DNA of 64,000 nt from contig JANXCF010000004.1 in the NCBI GenBank assembly GCA_025059995.1, positions 124,001 to 188,000 of the forward strand, written 5' to 3'. The stretch is from Leptospiraceae bacterium (lineage in GTDB: Bacteria; Spirochaetota; Leptospiria; Leptospirales; Leptonemataceae). Position numbers and translations under genes: made by a program. This document shows, one piece after another, positions 1-8,632 of the stretch. Positions within the stretch are counted from its first letter, which is position 1, and every line of letters begins with the position of its first letter. Under the pieces are notes generated by a model, which saw nothing but the letters and a program-made list of their open reading frames with translations, did not search any database and was not told where the DNA came from.

Positions 1-1926
1 AGCTATAAAGGGAAAAAAATTTCGATAAAAAGTGTATTCATAGGGCTTGATGTTTGGTTCCTCAAAAACAACTGTTTGTTTTTGAGGTAGAAAGTTTTTT
101 TCTTTTTTTTGGAGAAAGGTGATTTCCTCAAAATAATTTGTCTTATTATAACCATAGATTTCGTGAGCTTCTTCTTTTCGTTTGCTGTCTTTTATTAAGT
201 AGATTTCGGGGATCCCCTCTTCTACTACGGTATAAATCAATTTCGATTCCGAATCTTCTTTGGTAGTTTGATAAAAATCAAAATATTGAATGTCCCTTGA
301 GTGCTCTTTGATTTTGTAGTGTTTTTTTTGTTCTACGTCATAGAAAAACAACTGAAACTTTTGGTTTTTTTTGGCTATATAATAAATCCCTTTTTTGGTA
401 CTTCCACGAATGTTGATGGTTCCACTCTGGATAGATTTGATTTCTTCTTCCAAGAAAAACAAAGTTTTTATTTCTTTTGTTTTTAGGTTTATGGACTTAA
501 CGTGGAAAATTGATTTTTCTTTTTTTACAAAATAAACTTCATCTTCTTGAAAACTCAAAACAGGAGAGTACTCATATTCAAAATCATTCGTTAGCTTTTC
601 CATCTGCTTTGATTGTAAATCCAAAAGATAAACATCTGAAAAGCCTCGAAGTGAACCTGTAAAAACGATTTTATCTTTTTGGTTTTTCGAAAGAAAGGGT
701 TCCCAAAAAGTATCAAATGGTAAGTAATAAACACTTTCTATTTTTTCTTTTAGATAATCATACTTGATGATAGCCATTTTTGAGCGGCTTCTCGTGGGTA
801 TGTAAATAAATCTTTCATCTAAATTCAATCGAGTAGTTAATGGCTGCCATTCTTCAAAATTTTCATCTCTTAGGTAAGAAATAATTATCTTTTTCTTTGG
901 TGGAAGCTCTGAATATCCGACGAATTCTTTGAGTTCTTGTATTACGACAACGGGATAAATCTTATCAAACGTAATATAAGCAATATATCGTCCATCAGAA
1001 GATAAAGAAGGTTTGAAATAAAAAGGATTATCAAAACGAGATAAACTCCAATAACGAAAAGTGAGTCGTCCTTCAATGTCTTTGGAGAAAGAAACATCTT
1101 TTCGATAAAGCTCATAAACGAATTCCTTCCAAAGAATGTTAAAATCAAAAAAATCCATTTGAAAAGTTAAATAGAAGCTTTTTTGTAAATTCTTCGTCAT
1201 GAGCATATTCTTAAAAAGAAGAATGATATGATCCTTTGACCATTTTTTATCGATGAAATACATCACGGACTGACCTATTTTATAATAGCTATAATCAATT
1301 TCTGAGTCAATAAGTGAATACAAGTCAGGCAGTCGGTTGGAGATCACCAAATCTCGCAGAAATTCATCCATCCCTCCTTCTGTCCCAATACTTAAATATT
1401 CTGACATCCCTTCAGTAAACCAAGAAGGTATGGGAAAATCATTTGATTCCATCAAGTTTAACACTATGTCAAACTGAAAAGAATGCACTAATTCATGTCG
1501 TAGTGTATGGAAAGTTTCTTCTTCGTTTCCGTTGTAGGGAAGAACCACTCGCTCAAAGTAGGGTTCTGTATACCCGGCAACTCCCTCTGGCAAATAAAAT
1601 TCGATTATGTGGCTCGATTGAAAATCCCGAAATGAAGGATATAAAAAAATGATCACCTGATGAGTCAAGTTATGGCGAAATAACAACGAATACTCAGCAA
1701 CAGTTTGATTAGCCACATGAAATGCCTTAAGTCCTAATAAACTATAATTTTCAGGAAAATATAGTATTACATAAGAAGATTCTAATTTCCGCCAGTTCGA
1801 TGATTCATCGGAGAGAATTTTGTTTTGAGAATACAAAAAAGAATTTCCCAATACGAAATAAAGAAAATACGTAGTTAAATTAAAGAATGAAATCCAAAAC
1901 TTCTTTTTTATGATGAAAAAATACAC
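1..1926 (-). CDS. Secreted gluzincin-type metallopeptidase (peptidase MA-like) with C-terminal beta-propeller-like region, 3' end cut by window
   Basis: One reading frame stays open from about 1926 to the window edge (642 codons, no stop). The start is uncertain: no ATG is in frame near the 5' end, and the best candidate is GTG at 1926, which overlaps the divergent gene at 1910. The N-terminus has three lysines and a hydrophobic stretch (residues about 7-32), a plausible signal peptide. Residues 144-148 read HELVH, followed by WFTEGMSEY with Glu172, the HExxH...E zinc-binding arrangement of gluzincins such as the peptidase MA family. After about residue 300 there are repeated blocks such as SSDGRYIAYITF and KIVFTGSLRGFSDVYLLDL, typical of TolB/WD40-like propeller blades. 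This suggests an exported protease with a propeller domain. The substrate is unknown. The enzyme class is well supported, the family name less so. Confidence 0.82.
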   Translation of the reverse strand, partial: MYFFIIKKKFWISFFNLTTYFLYFVLGNSFLYSQNKILSDESSNWRKLESSYVILYFPENYSLLGLKAFHVANQTVAEYSLLFRHNLTHQVIIFLYPSFRDFQSSHIIEFYLPEGVAGYTEPYFERVVLPYNGNEEETFHTLRHELVHSFQFDIVLNLMESNDFPIPSWFTEGMSEYLSIGTEGGMDEFLRDLVISNRLPDLYSLIDSEIDYSYYKIGQSVMYFIDKKWSKDHIILLFKNMLMTKNLQKSFYLTFQMDFFDFNILWKEFVYELYRKDVSFSKDIEGRLTFRYWSLSRFDNPFYFKPSLSSDGRYIAYITFDKIYPVVVIQELKEFVGYSELPPKKKIIISYLRDENFEEWQPLTTRLNLDERFIYIPTRSRSKMAIIKYDYLKEKIESVYYLPFDTFWEPFLSKNQKDKIVFTGSLRGFSDVYLLDLQSKQMEKLTNDFEYEYSPVLSFQEDEVYFVKKEKSIFHVKSINLKTKEIKTLFFLEEEIKSIQSGTINIRGSTKKGIYYIAKKNQKFQLFFYDVEQKKHYKIKEHSRDIQYFDFYQTTKEDSESKLIYTVVEEGIPEIYLIKDSKRKEEAHEIYGYNKTNYFEEITFLQKKEKNFLPQKQTVVFEEPNIKPYEYTFYRNFFPFIA

Positions 1927-3973
1927 AAAGGTTTTTTTGTATGTCTTCTTATTCATTTTAGTTTCTTCATTTGGAATATTCCTCATCAACTATCAAATCA
2001 ATAAGAAATTTCAAAACAAAGAACTTACAACTAATTTATTCAAAAAGTTCAGTTTTCTGGATAGCACGAAAATTACTTATCAGTATGCAACTTTTCATAT
2101 CATGAGAGGTTTAAAGATCAATCATGCCCAAATCCAAAACGAAAAATTTGAATGTAATATCGAAACAGTGTTGATAGAATTTCAACTTTTTCAACTAAGT
2201 AATACCCCAAAAAAAATCATAATGAAAGAACTTAGTTGCTCTGAAAAAAAAGACTTATTGAATTACAATAATCTTCAAAGTATAGCAGAAAACATAAAAA
2301 AACACAACATAACTTGGAAATTCCAAAACCTAAAATTAATAAATCATAAACTTGATTTACAAAATTTTGAAATCACAATCACTCCAAAGGAAGACTATAT
2401 AGAAATCACAGGTTTTTTCATAGAAGGTGTGAACAAAACAATCAAAATTCATGGAAACTGGGACACAAAATCAGATCTAAATAGAATCCATTTCACAATA
2501 CAAAATCATGCATTCAAAAAAGAAAGATTCTTTGAAGAGTTTATTGATGTAATCAAAACAGAAAAACAATCCCAATTTTTGAATGATAAACTCCATTTTT
2601 ATTTCAACGGAAGAGGTTCAATAGACCTATCAATTAAGGGTTTTTCTTTTAATGTAATAGGCAAATACCATAACTTAAAGGGAAATATGAGTTTTTTAGA
2701 GCTCAATGATATCAATGGTAACTTGCACTATACCACAACTTCAAATTATGATAAAAGCATTTTTCATGAAGAATACAAAATACAAATCCAATCAAAAGAA
2801 ATCCAACTTTCCAAGCTAATTCAAAAAGATCAAAAAGAAATCAAAATTCAAGGGGAAATCCCAATAGACAATCAAAAGATCAAAACCCAGTGGAACACCA
2901 AAGGAAATGTCTTTTTTCAAATTGATTGGATTGAAAAAAATTTCATCCATACCATAAAATCTACCCTTAGCGGAAGGAATTTGATTGTACTTCATTCCAA
3001 AGAATTGCCTTTGGTTTTTATTGAAAGTGTAGAATTAAAACCTATTATTGATAATCAGTGGGAGCTCCTATTAAAAGGAAAAATAGATACTCTTCCTTTT
3101 TCTTTCGTGGGGAGTCTTTTTTATTCTCCCAAATCATTCCCCAAATGGGTGTTTAAGGGAAGTCTAAGTGGTTCTTCACTTGATTATCAGAGTGTTTTCG
3201 ATATTGCTTATAAGCTAATTCATCATCAAAGAAACAAATTCCAAGAAGATTCTTTAAAAACCATTGAATATACAAAACCTTGGAAGGACAAATTCATCAA
3301 AACTGATTTCTATCAAAACGTAATCAAAAATACAAAAATAGAAATTCAAATTGAATTTCTTCAACCAAAACAGAATCTACCTGAACTCAAAGGGAAATTC
3401 ATCATGAACGAACTCGAGGCAAGGTTAGATTTATACGGAAACCAACCAAGTTCTAAAATCCAGATGAATTACTCCGTGAATTTTCTTACGAATATTCCAC
3501 AGCAACACTTTAATTTTTTTACCCAAGCAGAAGAACCGCAAATCGAAATCCCGTTCTTATGCAATCTCTGCGCAAATAGCATCAAAAAATTAGAATTCCA
3601 ATACACTACAAGTGCTCGAGGCTTAAAACAACAAGATTTTTATTTAAATAATTCCAGTAGCCTAAGGCTTGATGTAGATTCTGTGATTTTAAAAAATGAC
3701 TATCGAAAAGAAATGATTGAAAAACTTCTTCAAATCCAAATTCAAGACCCTGTTCGAATGAAGCTCGAATACTCAAGTGCTGGGGCTTATTTTCATCCCG
3801 TTTTCATTTTGATTGAAAATTCTCAGTTTCTCTTACGAGGCACAGGAAACTTTAACATCTATGTGGGGGGAGAAATCAATTTTCATTTCTACGATAAACA
3901 AAAACTCTTGAATAAAAATTTTTTGATCAAGCTGCGTAAAGACGGAGCATGGATACCTTCATACTTTTATTGA
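1910..3973 (+). CDS. Large single-pass membrane protein, possibly AsmA/TamB-like
   Basis: 687 residues. One N-terminal membrane helix (residues about 7-28) is followed by a long, probably beta-rich extracytoplasmic region without cysteine clusters or catalytic motifs. The segment after the helix (YATFHIMRGLKINHAQIQN) resembles the start of AsmA-like proteins, where a strand pattern about a membrane lipid or outer-membrane biogenesis domain follows the anchor. That family match is weak and rests on pattern only. Two adjacent ATG codons (1910 and 1913) can start it and there is no clear ribosome binding site. The 5' end overlaps the divergent peptidase gene and the 3' end overlaps the next lipoprotein gene by 25 bases, so those two are likely co-transcribed. 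AT-rich codon use is like its neighbours. Confidence 0.75.
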   Translation: MMKKYTKVFLYVFLFILVSSFGIFLINYQINKKFQNKELTTNLFKKFSFLDSTKITYQYATFHIMRGLKINHAQIQNEKFECNIETVLIEFQLFQLSNTPKKIIMKELSCSEKKDLLNYNNLQSIAENIKKHNITWKFQNLKLINHKLDLQNFEITITPKEDYIEITGFFIEGVNKTIKIHGNWDTKSDLNRIHFTIQNHAFKKERFFEEFIDVIKTEKQSQFLNDKLHFYFNGRGSIDLSIKGFSFNVIGKYHNLKGNMSFLELNDINGNLHYTTTSNYDKSIFHEEYKIQIQSKEIQLSKLIQKDQKEIKIQGEIPIDNQKIKTQWNTKGNVFFQIDWIEKNFIHTIKSTLSGRNLIVLHSKELPLVFIESVELKPIIDNQWELLLKGKIDTLPFSFVGSLFYSPKSFPKWVFKGSLSGSSLDYQSVFDIAYKLIHHQRNKFQEDSLKTIEYTKPWKDKFIKTDFYQNVIKNTKIEIQIEFLQPKQNLPELKGKFIMNELEARLDLYGNQPSSKIQMNYSVNFLTNIPQQHFNFFTQAEEPQIEIPFLCNLCANSIKKLEFQYTTSARGLKQQDFYLNNSSSLRLDVDSVILKNDYRKEMIEKLLQIQIQDPVRMKLEYSSAGAYFHPVFILIENSQFLLRGTGNFNIYVGGEINFHFYDKQKLLNKNFLIKLRKDGAWIPSYFY

Positions 3974-4290
3974 TCCTTATCTTTTCTTTTTTGAGTTGTA
4001 AAAAGGACCAAGAACTCAAAATCCAAGAACAATCCAAAAAAGACATAACAGGCATCTATGAAGTCTATCCTTCTTACGAAAGGATCTTAATCAAGTTCGA
4101 ACCAGAATACCAATGCAAAATTCTCATAAAGGATGAACTCCATACCTGCTCCTACCATGTGGTGAATGATCAACTTCACATCTTTCAAAGCGAAAAAAAC
4201 GAAATTCTTGGTGTTTTTTTACTATCTAAAGAAAACCTTCTTCGTGGCGTTTGGAAGAAAGAAGTTCGTTTTTTACGGAAATTAGAATAA
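3949..4290 (+). CDS. Small lipoprotein of unknown function
   Basis: 113 residues. The N-terminus is a short hydrophobic signal ending in the lipobox-like FSFLSC (Cys17), followed by KKDQE, so it is probably lipidated and exported. The mature part is about 95 residues with a likely beta-rich pattern (GIYEVYPSYERILIKFEPEY, YHVVNDQLHIF), resembling small domains that report a single value in a beta barrel or lipocalin-like fold; no named family was recognised. It overlaps the preceding AsmA-like gene by 25 bases and ends 1 base from the convergent TonB-like gene, so no terminator fits between them. Confidence 0.7.
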   Translation: MDTFILLLILIFSFLSCKKDQELKIQEQSKKDITGIYEVYPSYERILIKFEPEYQCKILIKDELHTCSYHVVNDQLHIFQSEKNEILGVFLLSKENLLRGVWKKEVRFLRKLE

Positions 4291-4291
4291 T

Positions 4292-5233
4292 TCAATGCAA
4301 AGGAGGGAAAACAAAATTAATTCCGAAGATATTGCCATGTTCGAAAACCTCAGGTGGTGGAGTTCCAAAATTCTGATTCAAAAGTGCTCGTATACATGCC
4401 TCATCCACTGGCTTCTGCCCCATACTCGACACAATCCTTGCATCTCTTACTGTTCCATCATAATCCAAAAGAAAAAGAACTCGAACTACTTGTGGTTTGA
4501 TGGGCTGACTGATAACAACTCCAGCACTATCCCTCCAAACTAAATTTAATCCCGGAGGAGAAAAATTATCCCGTATCTGTCTTAACATATCTCGAAAGTA
4601 TTTGTAGCCTTTTAATTCCACACTAGCGATGGCGATATCAGGAGAATCATCCCACCTTAGACTAAAATCATTCCGAAAACGATAATTGGCGGGAATTTTT
4701 GTTGGGAGTTTTGATTCTGAATTTTCTGACGAACTTTTATCTTCGGTCGCATCTTGTTTTTTTTGATAATTTTTCTTTAGGTAAATCTCTTCATCAAAAC
4801 CTGTTTTTTCTGTTTTATTTGAACTTTTTGTGGTTTGTTGGTTTTGATGCACTCCTTTTTGTATAGGTTGTGTTGTGTCTTTTTCTTGCAAAGAGTAGGA
4901 TACCAAAAAAGTATCACTATTAGTCAGTGTATGAAAACCATATTCTTTCGTAATTCCCCCTTTACCTCCAGATGTTCTATAAGAATAGACAGGGATTTGA
5001 TTTTCTCTAAAAGGAGCATATGTAAAGTGTTCAACAATTACTGGATAAACTTTATAAAAATTTTTTACGATTGAACTTTCGAGGTTCAGTTGTTCCAACA
5101 AAATACTTACATGACTGGGTAAAAACAAAGCATTCAAAAGAGAAAAAAAAGGAAGTAATACTACAACAATTGCATATTTCAGAAAAATAAATTCGTTTTT
5201 TTCTACTTGTCGTTTGGATTTATTTACTCGCAT
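4292..5233 (-). CDS. TonB-like energy transducer / TonB C-terminal domain protein
   Basis: 313 residues. It has the TonB layout: a short basic N-terminus, one membrane helix (about 18-40), a long low-complexity linker rich in K, E, S and Q (about 110-180), and a C-terminal domain of about 90 residues with VRVLFLLDYDGTVRDARIVS and VDEACIRALLNQNFGTPPP, which match the TonB_C pattern in which a glycine-containing turn precedes a conserved small helix. TonB proteins couple inner-membrane proton motive force to outer-membrane receptors, but no ExbB/ExbD lies nearby, so a structural role is also possible. The start overlaps the end of ruvB by 14 bases, and the gene is the last of a long minus-strand operon. 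Confidence 0.75.
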   Translation of the reverse strand: MRVNKSKRQVEKNEFIFLKYAIVVVLLPFFSLLNALFLPSHVSILLEQLNLESSIVKNFYKVYPVIVEHFTYAPFRENQIPVYSYRTSGGKGGITKEYGFHTLTNSDTFLVSYSLQEKDTTQPIQKGVHQNQQTTKSSNKTEKTGFDEEIYLKKNYQKKQDATEDKSSSENSESKLPTKIPANYRFRNDFSLRWDDSPDIAIASVELKGYKYFRDMLRQIRDNFSPPGLNLVWRDSAGVVISQPIKPQVVRVLFLLDYDGTVRDARIVSSMGQKPVDEACIRALLNQNFGTPPPEVFEHGNIFGINFVFPPLH

Positions 5234-6179
5234 AATTTTCTTCAGTTTTTAAAATTTCTATTCCCCTTGGAGTGATGATTCTTCCTCTGGAGGTTTTTTC
5301 AATCAATCCCATTTTCAAAAGAAACGGTTCATAGTTCTCCAAAAGGGTTTTTTCTTCTTCATCAAGCAAAGAAGAGAGAGTTCGTATGCCAACTGGTCCT
5401 CCGTGGTATCGTGTATAAATCAAATTTAAAATTTTTTTGTCAAATTCATTTATCCCCATCAAAGAAATTCCTAATTGATCTAATGTTTTCTTCAAGAAAT
5501 CTTTGTGAATTTTTTTGACATTTGAAACAACTGCATAATCATAAATCCTTTTCAGAAGTCGAATGGCTTCTCTCGGAGTCATACGACAATAATCCGCCAA
5601 AAACTCTGCTTCTTCTTCTTGTAGTTCTATATTTAGATGTTCTGCAACTTTAAGTAGAATCTTTTTTATTTCTTCCTTCTCATAAAACTGAAATTTCATT
5701 TCTATCCCAAACCTCGAATAAAAAGGATTACTGATATAACCAGCTCTCGTGGTAGCTCCTATCAACGTGAATTTAGGTAATTGCATGCGTATGGTTTTTG
5801 CTGTGACTCCTTCTCCTACGATAATATCGACGTAAAAGTCTTCCATCGCCGTGTATAATAATTCTTCACATGATCTGGGAAGCCGATGGATTTCATCAAT
5901 AAACAAAATTTCTTTTTCTTCTAAAAAAGAGAGTATCTTTGCAACATCTCCTGGTTTTGTTAGCATTGGAGCAGAAACCGCATGTAGTTTTACTCCCAAC
6001 TCATTGGCAATTACATTAGCTAAGGTGGTTTTCCCAAGACCAGGAGCTCCTGTAAGTAAGATATGATCCAAAGCTTGATCTCTTTTTTTCGAAGAATCAA
6101 TCATTACCTTCAAGCGTTCTTTAATGATCTTTTGACCTATGAACTCATCCAAGCTTTTGGGTTTGAAGAATTCTTTCAC
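5220..6179 (-). CDS. ruvB: Holliday junction branch migration helicase RuvB
   Basis: 319 residues, near the usual 330-350. RuvB is the hexameric AAA+ motor that, with RuvA, drives branch migration of Holliday junctions. Visible motifs: Walker A GAPGLGKTT (about residue 45), Walker B ILFIDEIHRL (about 92), sensor 1 LIGATTRAG with the following SRFG (arginine finger region), and a C-terminal winged helix GGPVGIRTLSSLL...RGRIITPRG. All key residues are present. ruvA and ruvC are not in the window. The gene lies between an RsmI-like methylase (21-base gap) and the TonB-like gene (14-base overlap), probably one operon. Confidence 0.97.
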   Translation of the reverse strand: MKEFFKPKSLDEFIGQKIIKERLKVMIDSSKKRDQALDHILLTGAPGLGKTTLANVIANELGVKLHAVSAPMLTKPGDVAKILSFLEEKEILFIDEIHRLPRSCEELLYTAMEDFYVDIIVGEGVTAKTIRMQLPKFTLIGATTRAGYISNPFYSRFGIEMKFQFYEKEEIKKILLKVAEHLNIELQEEEAEFLADYCRMTPREAIRLLKRIYDYAVVSNVKKIHKDFLKKTLDQLGISLMGINEFDKKILNLIYTRYHGGPVGIRTLSSLLDEEEKTLLENYEPFLLKMGLIEKTSRGRIITPRGIEILKTEENYASK

Positions 6180-6200
6180 AGGTTAAAGATAATTGAGCTT

Positions 6201-6893
6201 TTATGATTTTACAAATTTTTTTTGCTTTTTTAGAACAAATACAGCTGGGAGTTTATCAATTGCATCCCCTATGTCTTTGAATTCCTTTAGAGGAAATTTT
6301 AAAATCTTTTCTTGATCTCCCGTAAGATCAAAAAATGCAAACAAAATCCAATCAGAAGATAAGTGCTTTTTTAATTCAGAAAGTAGTTTTTTATTACGAT
6401 AGGGGGTTTCGTATAAAACAACAACGTTATACTTTTCCAAATTTTTAATAAATGGAAGACGTAGATACGTCTCACGGGGTGGAAAACCCGCAAAATAAAA
6501 GGCTTCGTCAATACCTGCATAAACTAAAGCAACACTCAATGCAGAAATTCCTGGAATTACCTGAACTGAATACTGATGTTCTTCGGCAAAATGAATTAAT
6601 TCTTTTCCGGGATCCATAAAAACGGGCATACCTGCATCACTAATATAGCTAATCGTCTGATTTTGCAGTAAAACAGAACGAAGATCTTTGATTTTGACTT
6701 TTTCTTCATCGTATTGATAGATCTTTTCTTTGGGAATGTCAATCTTGTGATGTTTGATCAAAGTAGTGAAGTTGCGATAAGATTCTACTAAAACCAAGTC
6801 TGATTCTTTGAGAATGTTTAGAGCTCTTATGGTTATATCATCAAGATTAGAAAGGGGAGCTCCTATGAAGTATATGGTTTTTTTTTTATTCAT
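6201..6893 (-). CDS. rsmI: RsmI-like SAM-dependent methyltransferase (tetrapyrrole methylase fold)
   Basis: 230 residues. It shows the tetrapyrrole-methylase fold of RsmI, which methylates the ribose of C1402 in 16S rRNA: IGAPLSNLDDITIRAL at the N-terminus, SDAGMPVFMDPG in the middle and VIPGISALSVALVYAGI with FAGFPPR after it. The acidic motif normally read as AEDTR is VESYRN here, and the protein is shorter than the usual 270-290 residues because the C-terminal domain is reduced. It may therefore be a paralogue with another RNA target; the symbol is given on family grounds. It overlaps the upstream HAD gene by 8 bases. Confidence 0.8.
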   Translation of the reverse strand: MNKKKTIYFIGAPLSNLDDITIRALNILKESDLVLVESYRNFTTLIKHHKIDIPKEKIYQYDEEKVKIKDLRSVLLQNQTISYISDAGMPVFMDPGKELIHFAEEHQYSVQVIPGISALSVALVYAGIDEAFYFAGFPPRETYLRLPFIKNLEKYNVVVLYETPYRNKKLLSELKKHLSSDWILFAFFDLTGDQEKILKFPLKEFKDIGDAIDKLPAVFVLKKQKKFVKS

Positions 6894-7755
6894 TCACCAA
6901 TGATTGTATGAAAAAGCCTTTTTTTTCTGCTTCTTTTAGAACATTGCTGTTCTGGTTTCGATTGATAAAAACGGGATATTCAGCATTTTCTAATAAATCA
7001 AAGTCTGACCGAGAATCCCCAACGGCAAGAATGATGGGTTTGTGGGTTACTTGTCTTAATCTTTCCCACTTTCCTTTTCCGTAAGGATATGGTTCGATGA
7101 TTTCCGGTTGTAGATAATTTTTTTTTATTTGCAACTTCATCCCTAATACTTGGCTTTTTTTTAGACCCCAATGGTGAATGATGGCACGAATGGCTACCTC
7201 AGGCGATGCTGTGATGATATAAATTTCCCATCCAGAGGAGTTTAGATATTGAATCAAATCATGCAATGCGGTGTGGATGGCGATTTGTGTTTCTTGATTT
7301 GAGGGATCATTTTTAGAATATACTCTCATTGCTTGTTCAAACGATTGAACAGAATGTTTCTCCAATTCTTCTTCTTTGTAGCCTGCAAAAAAGATCTTCG
7401 TCCATCGGTAAGCAATTTCTTGATTTTGATTTTCGATTTGATCATAAACTTGAAAAATCTCGGTAAGTAATGCTTTTATATGTTCTTTTGTGGGATTTTT
7501 TTTTAGGGAAAAAAACAAATCTTTGATTTTTCTTATCTTTTCGCCTGGAACATTATACCAATGCTTTTCGTCCCAAAACCATTCTTCGTCGGCTTTAATG
7601 TAAAGATTTTCAATCAAGTAGTTCATCAAATTAAAACCCTGATCTCCATAAATCAAGGTATGATCAAAATCAAAAACCGCTAAAGAATTTTGCTTATGTT
7701 CTTTGAGTTTGATTAAGATTTCTTGGATTTGTGGATTCCATTTTCGTAAAATCAT
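6886..7755 (-). CDS. HAD-family phosphatase (subfamily IB, phosphoserine-phosphatase-like)
   Basis: 289 residues. Motif I is AVFDFDHTLIYGDQG (nucleophile Asp about residue 29), motif II is IYIITASPEVAIRAII and motif IV is ILAVGDSRSDFDLLENA, giving a complete HAD catalytic set. The large helical cap between motifs I and II (about residues 45-185) fits subfamily IB, which includes phosphoserine phosphatases and phosphatases of lipid head groups. The substrate cannot be read from the sequence. It overlaps the M23 peptidase gene by 4 bases (ATGA type) and the RsmI-like gene by 8, so it is translated within the same operon. Confidence 0.85.
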   Translation of the reverse strand: MILRKWNPQIQEILIKLKEHKQNSLAVFDFDHTLIYGDQGFNLMNYLIENLYIKADEEWFWDEKHWYNVPGEKIRKIKDLFFSLKKNPTKEHIKALLTEIFQVYDQIENQNQEIAYRWTKIFFAGYKEEELEKHSVQSFEQAMRVYSKNDPSNQETQIAIHTALHDLIQYLNSSGWEIYIITASPEVAIRAIIHHWGLKKSQVLGMKLQIKKNYLQPEIIEPYPYGKGKWERLRQVTHKPIILAVGDSRSDFDLLENAEYPVFINRNQNSNVLKEAEKKGFFIQSLVNE

Positions 7756-8561
7756 AAAGACAATTGAACATGGGAAGGAGATCCTTCGATATTAGGAACC
7801 GTCTCCTGAATGATTACTCCATCAACACTTTCTTTGATGATGACATCAGTTCGGAAAAAACTTTCAGGTAAAAAATCCTCTGGATTCAACTTGATGTCTT
7901 GAAAAATCACCTCAAAATGTAAGTGAGGTCCTGTTGATCTACCTGTGCTTCCTGAAAAGCCAATAATTTGTCCGATTTGGATTTCTTCATTTTCGAAAAC
8001 CAAAATTTCTGACAAATGAGCATAAAGGGTTTCTTTCCCATCTTGATGATGATGTAAAACGATTGTATATCCATACCCTCCCATCCAGCCTGTTTTTTTC
8101 ACAATCCCGTCTCTAGCAGCTACAACTGGGGTTCCAATCGGAACAGCCATATCCAAACCCTGATGTAATTCATTAAACCTTCTACCATAACGAGAAGTGA
8201 AATCGGGATTTTCAACAGGCCATAAAAAACTTCTTGGATCAATATTAAATATCCTCCGCCCAAAACCTTGTCTTAGGAGTTCTTTTAAATAATCATCCCC
8301 ATATGGCACAAAAATGTACTTTTTTGTCAAATCTTCATTAAGACTTCTGATTGCTTGGACGGTGGTTTGGTATTCATTAGCAAGTTCTTGCAATTTTTTG
8401 GGATTTTGATACCCTTGATTGAGAACCCATTTCCCCTGAGTATTTCGGTAAGTTTGAATATATTTATTATCAATTGCAACACGTATCAACTTCGTATGAG
8501 AAATCGAACTTTCCATCAAAAACAGAAATAAAAAAAAGAAAAATAAATACTTTTTACCCAT
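7752..8561 (-). CDS. Secreted M23 family peptidoglycan endopeptidase
   Basis: 269 residues. An N-terminal signal peptide (KKYLFFFFLFLFLMESSIS) is followed by a short LysM-like region (about 50-95: LQELANEYQTTVQAIRSLNEDL) and an M23/LytM domain with the zinc motifs HQGLDMAVPIGTP (HxxxD) and GPHLHFEV (HxH), separated by LHHHQDGKETLYAHLS. All metal ligands are present, so it is probably active. M23 enzymes cut peptide cross-links in peptidoglycan. The neighbouring rlpA (72-base gap) is also a cell-wall protein. The last 40 residues after the domain are unassigned. Confidence 0.9.
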   Translation of the reverse strand: MGKKYLFFFFLFLFLMESSISHTKLIRVAIDNKYIQTYRNTQGKWVLNQGYQNPKKLQELANEYQTTVQAIRSLNEDLTKKYIFVPYGDDYLKELLRQGFGRRIFNIDPRSFLWPVENPDFTSRYGRRFNELHQGLDMAVPIGTPVVAARDGIVKKTGWMGGYGYTIVLHHHQDGKETLYAHLSEILVFENEEIQIGQIIGFSGSTGRSTGPHLHFEVIFQDIKLNPEDFLPESFFRTDVIIKESVDGVIIQETVPNIEGSPSHVQLSL

Positions 8562-8632
8562 AATTTTTAGTTATTTTGTCAACAAATCCGTTGTCATATT
8601 AAAAATCAAGTGAAAATTTGCAAGCAAAAGCC

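Noticed and set aside
6201-6893. Possible siroheme/cobalamin methylase
   Set aside because: The text IGAPLSNLDDIT and SDAGMPVFMDPG fits RsmI better than CobA or CbiL, though the ADTR motif differs, so the call stays RsmI-like.
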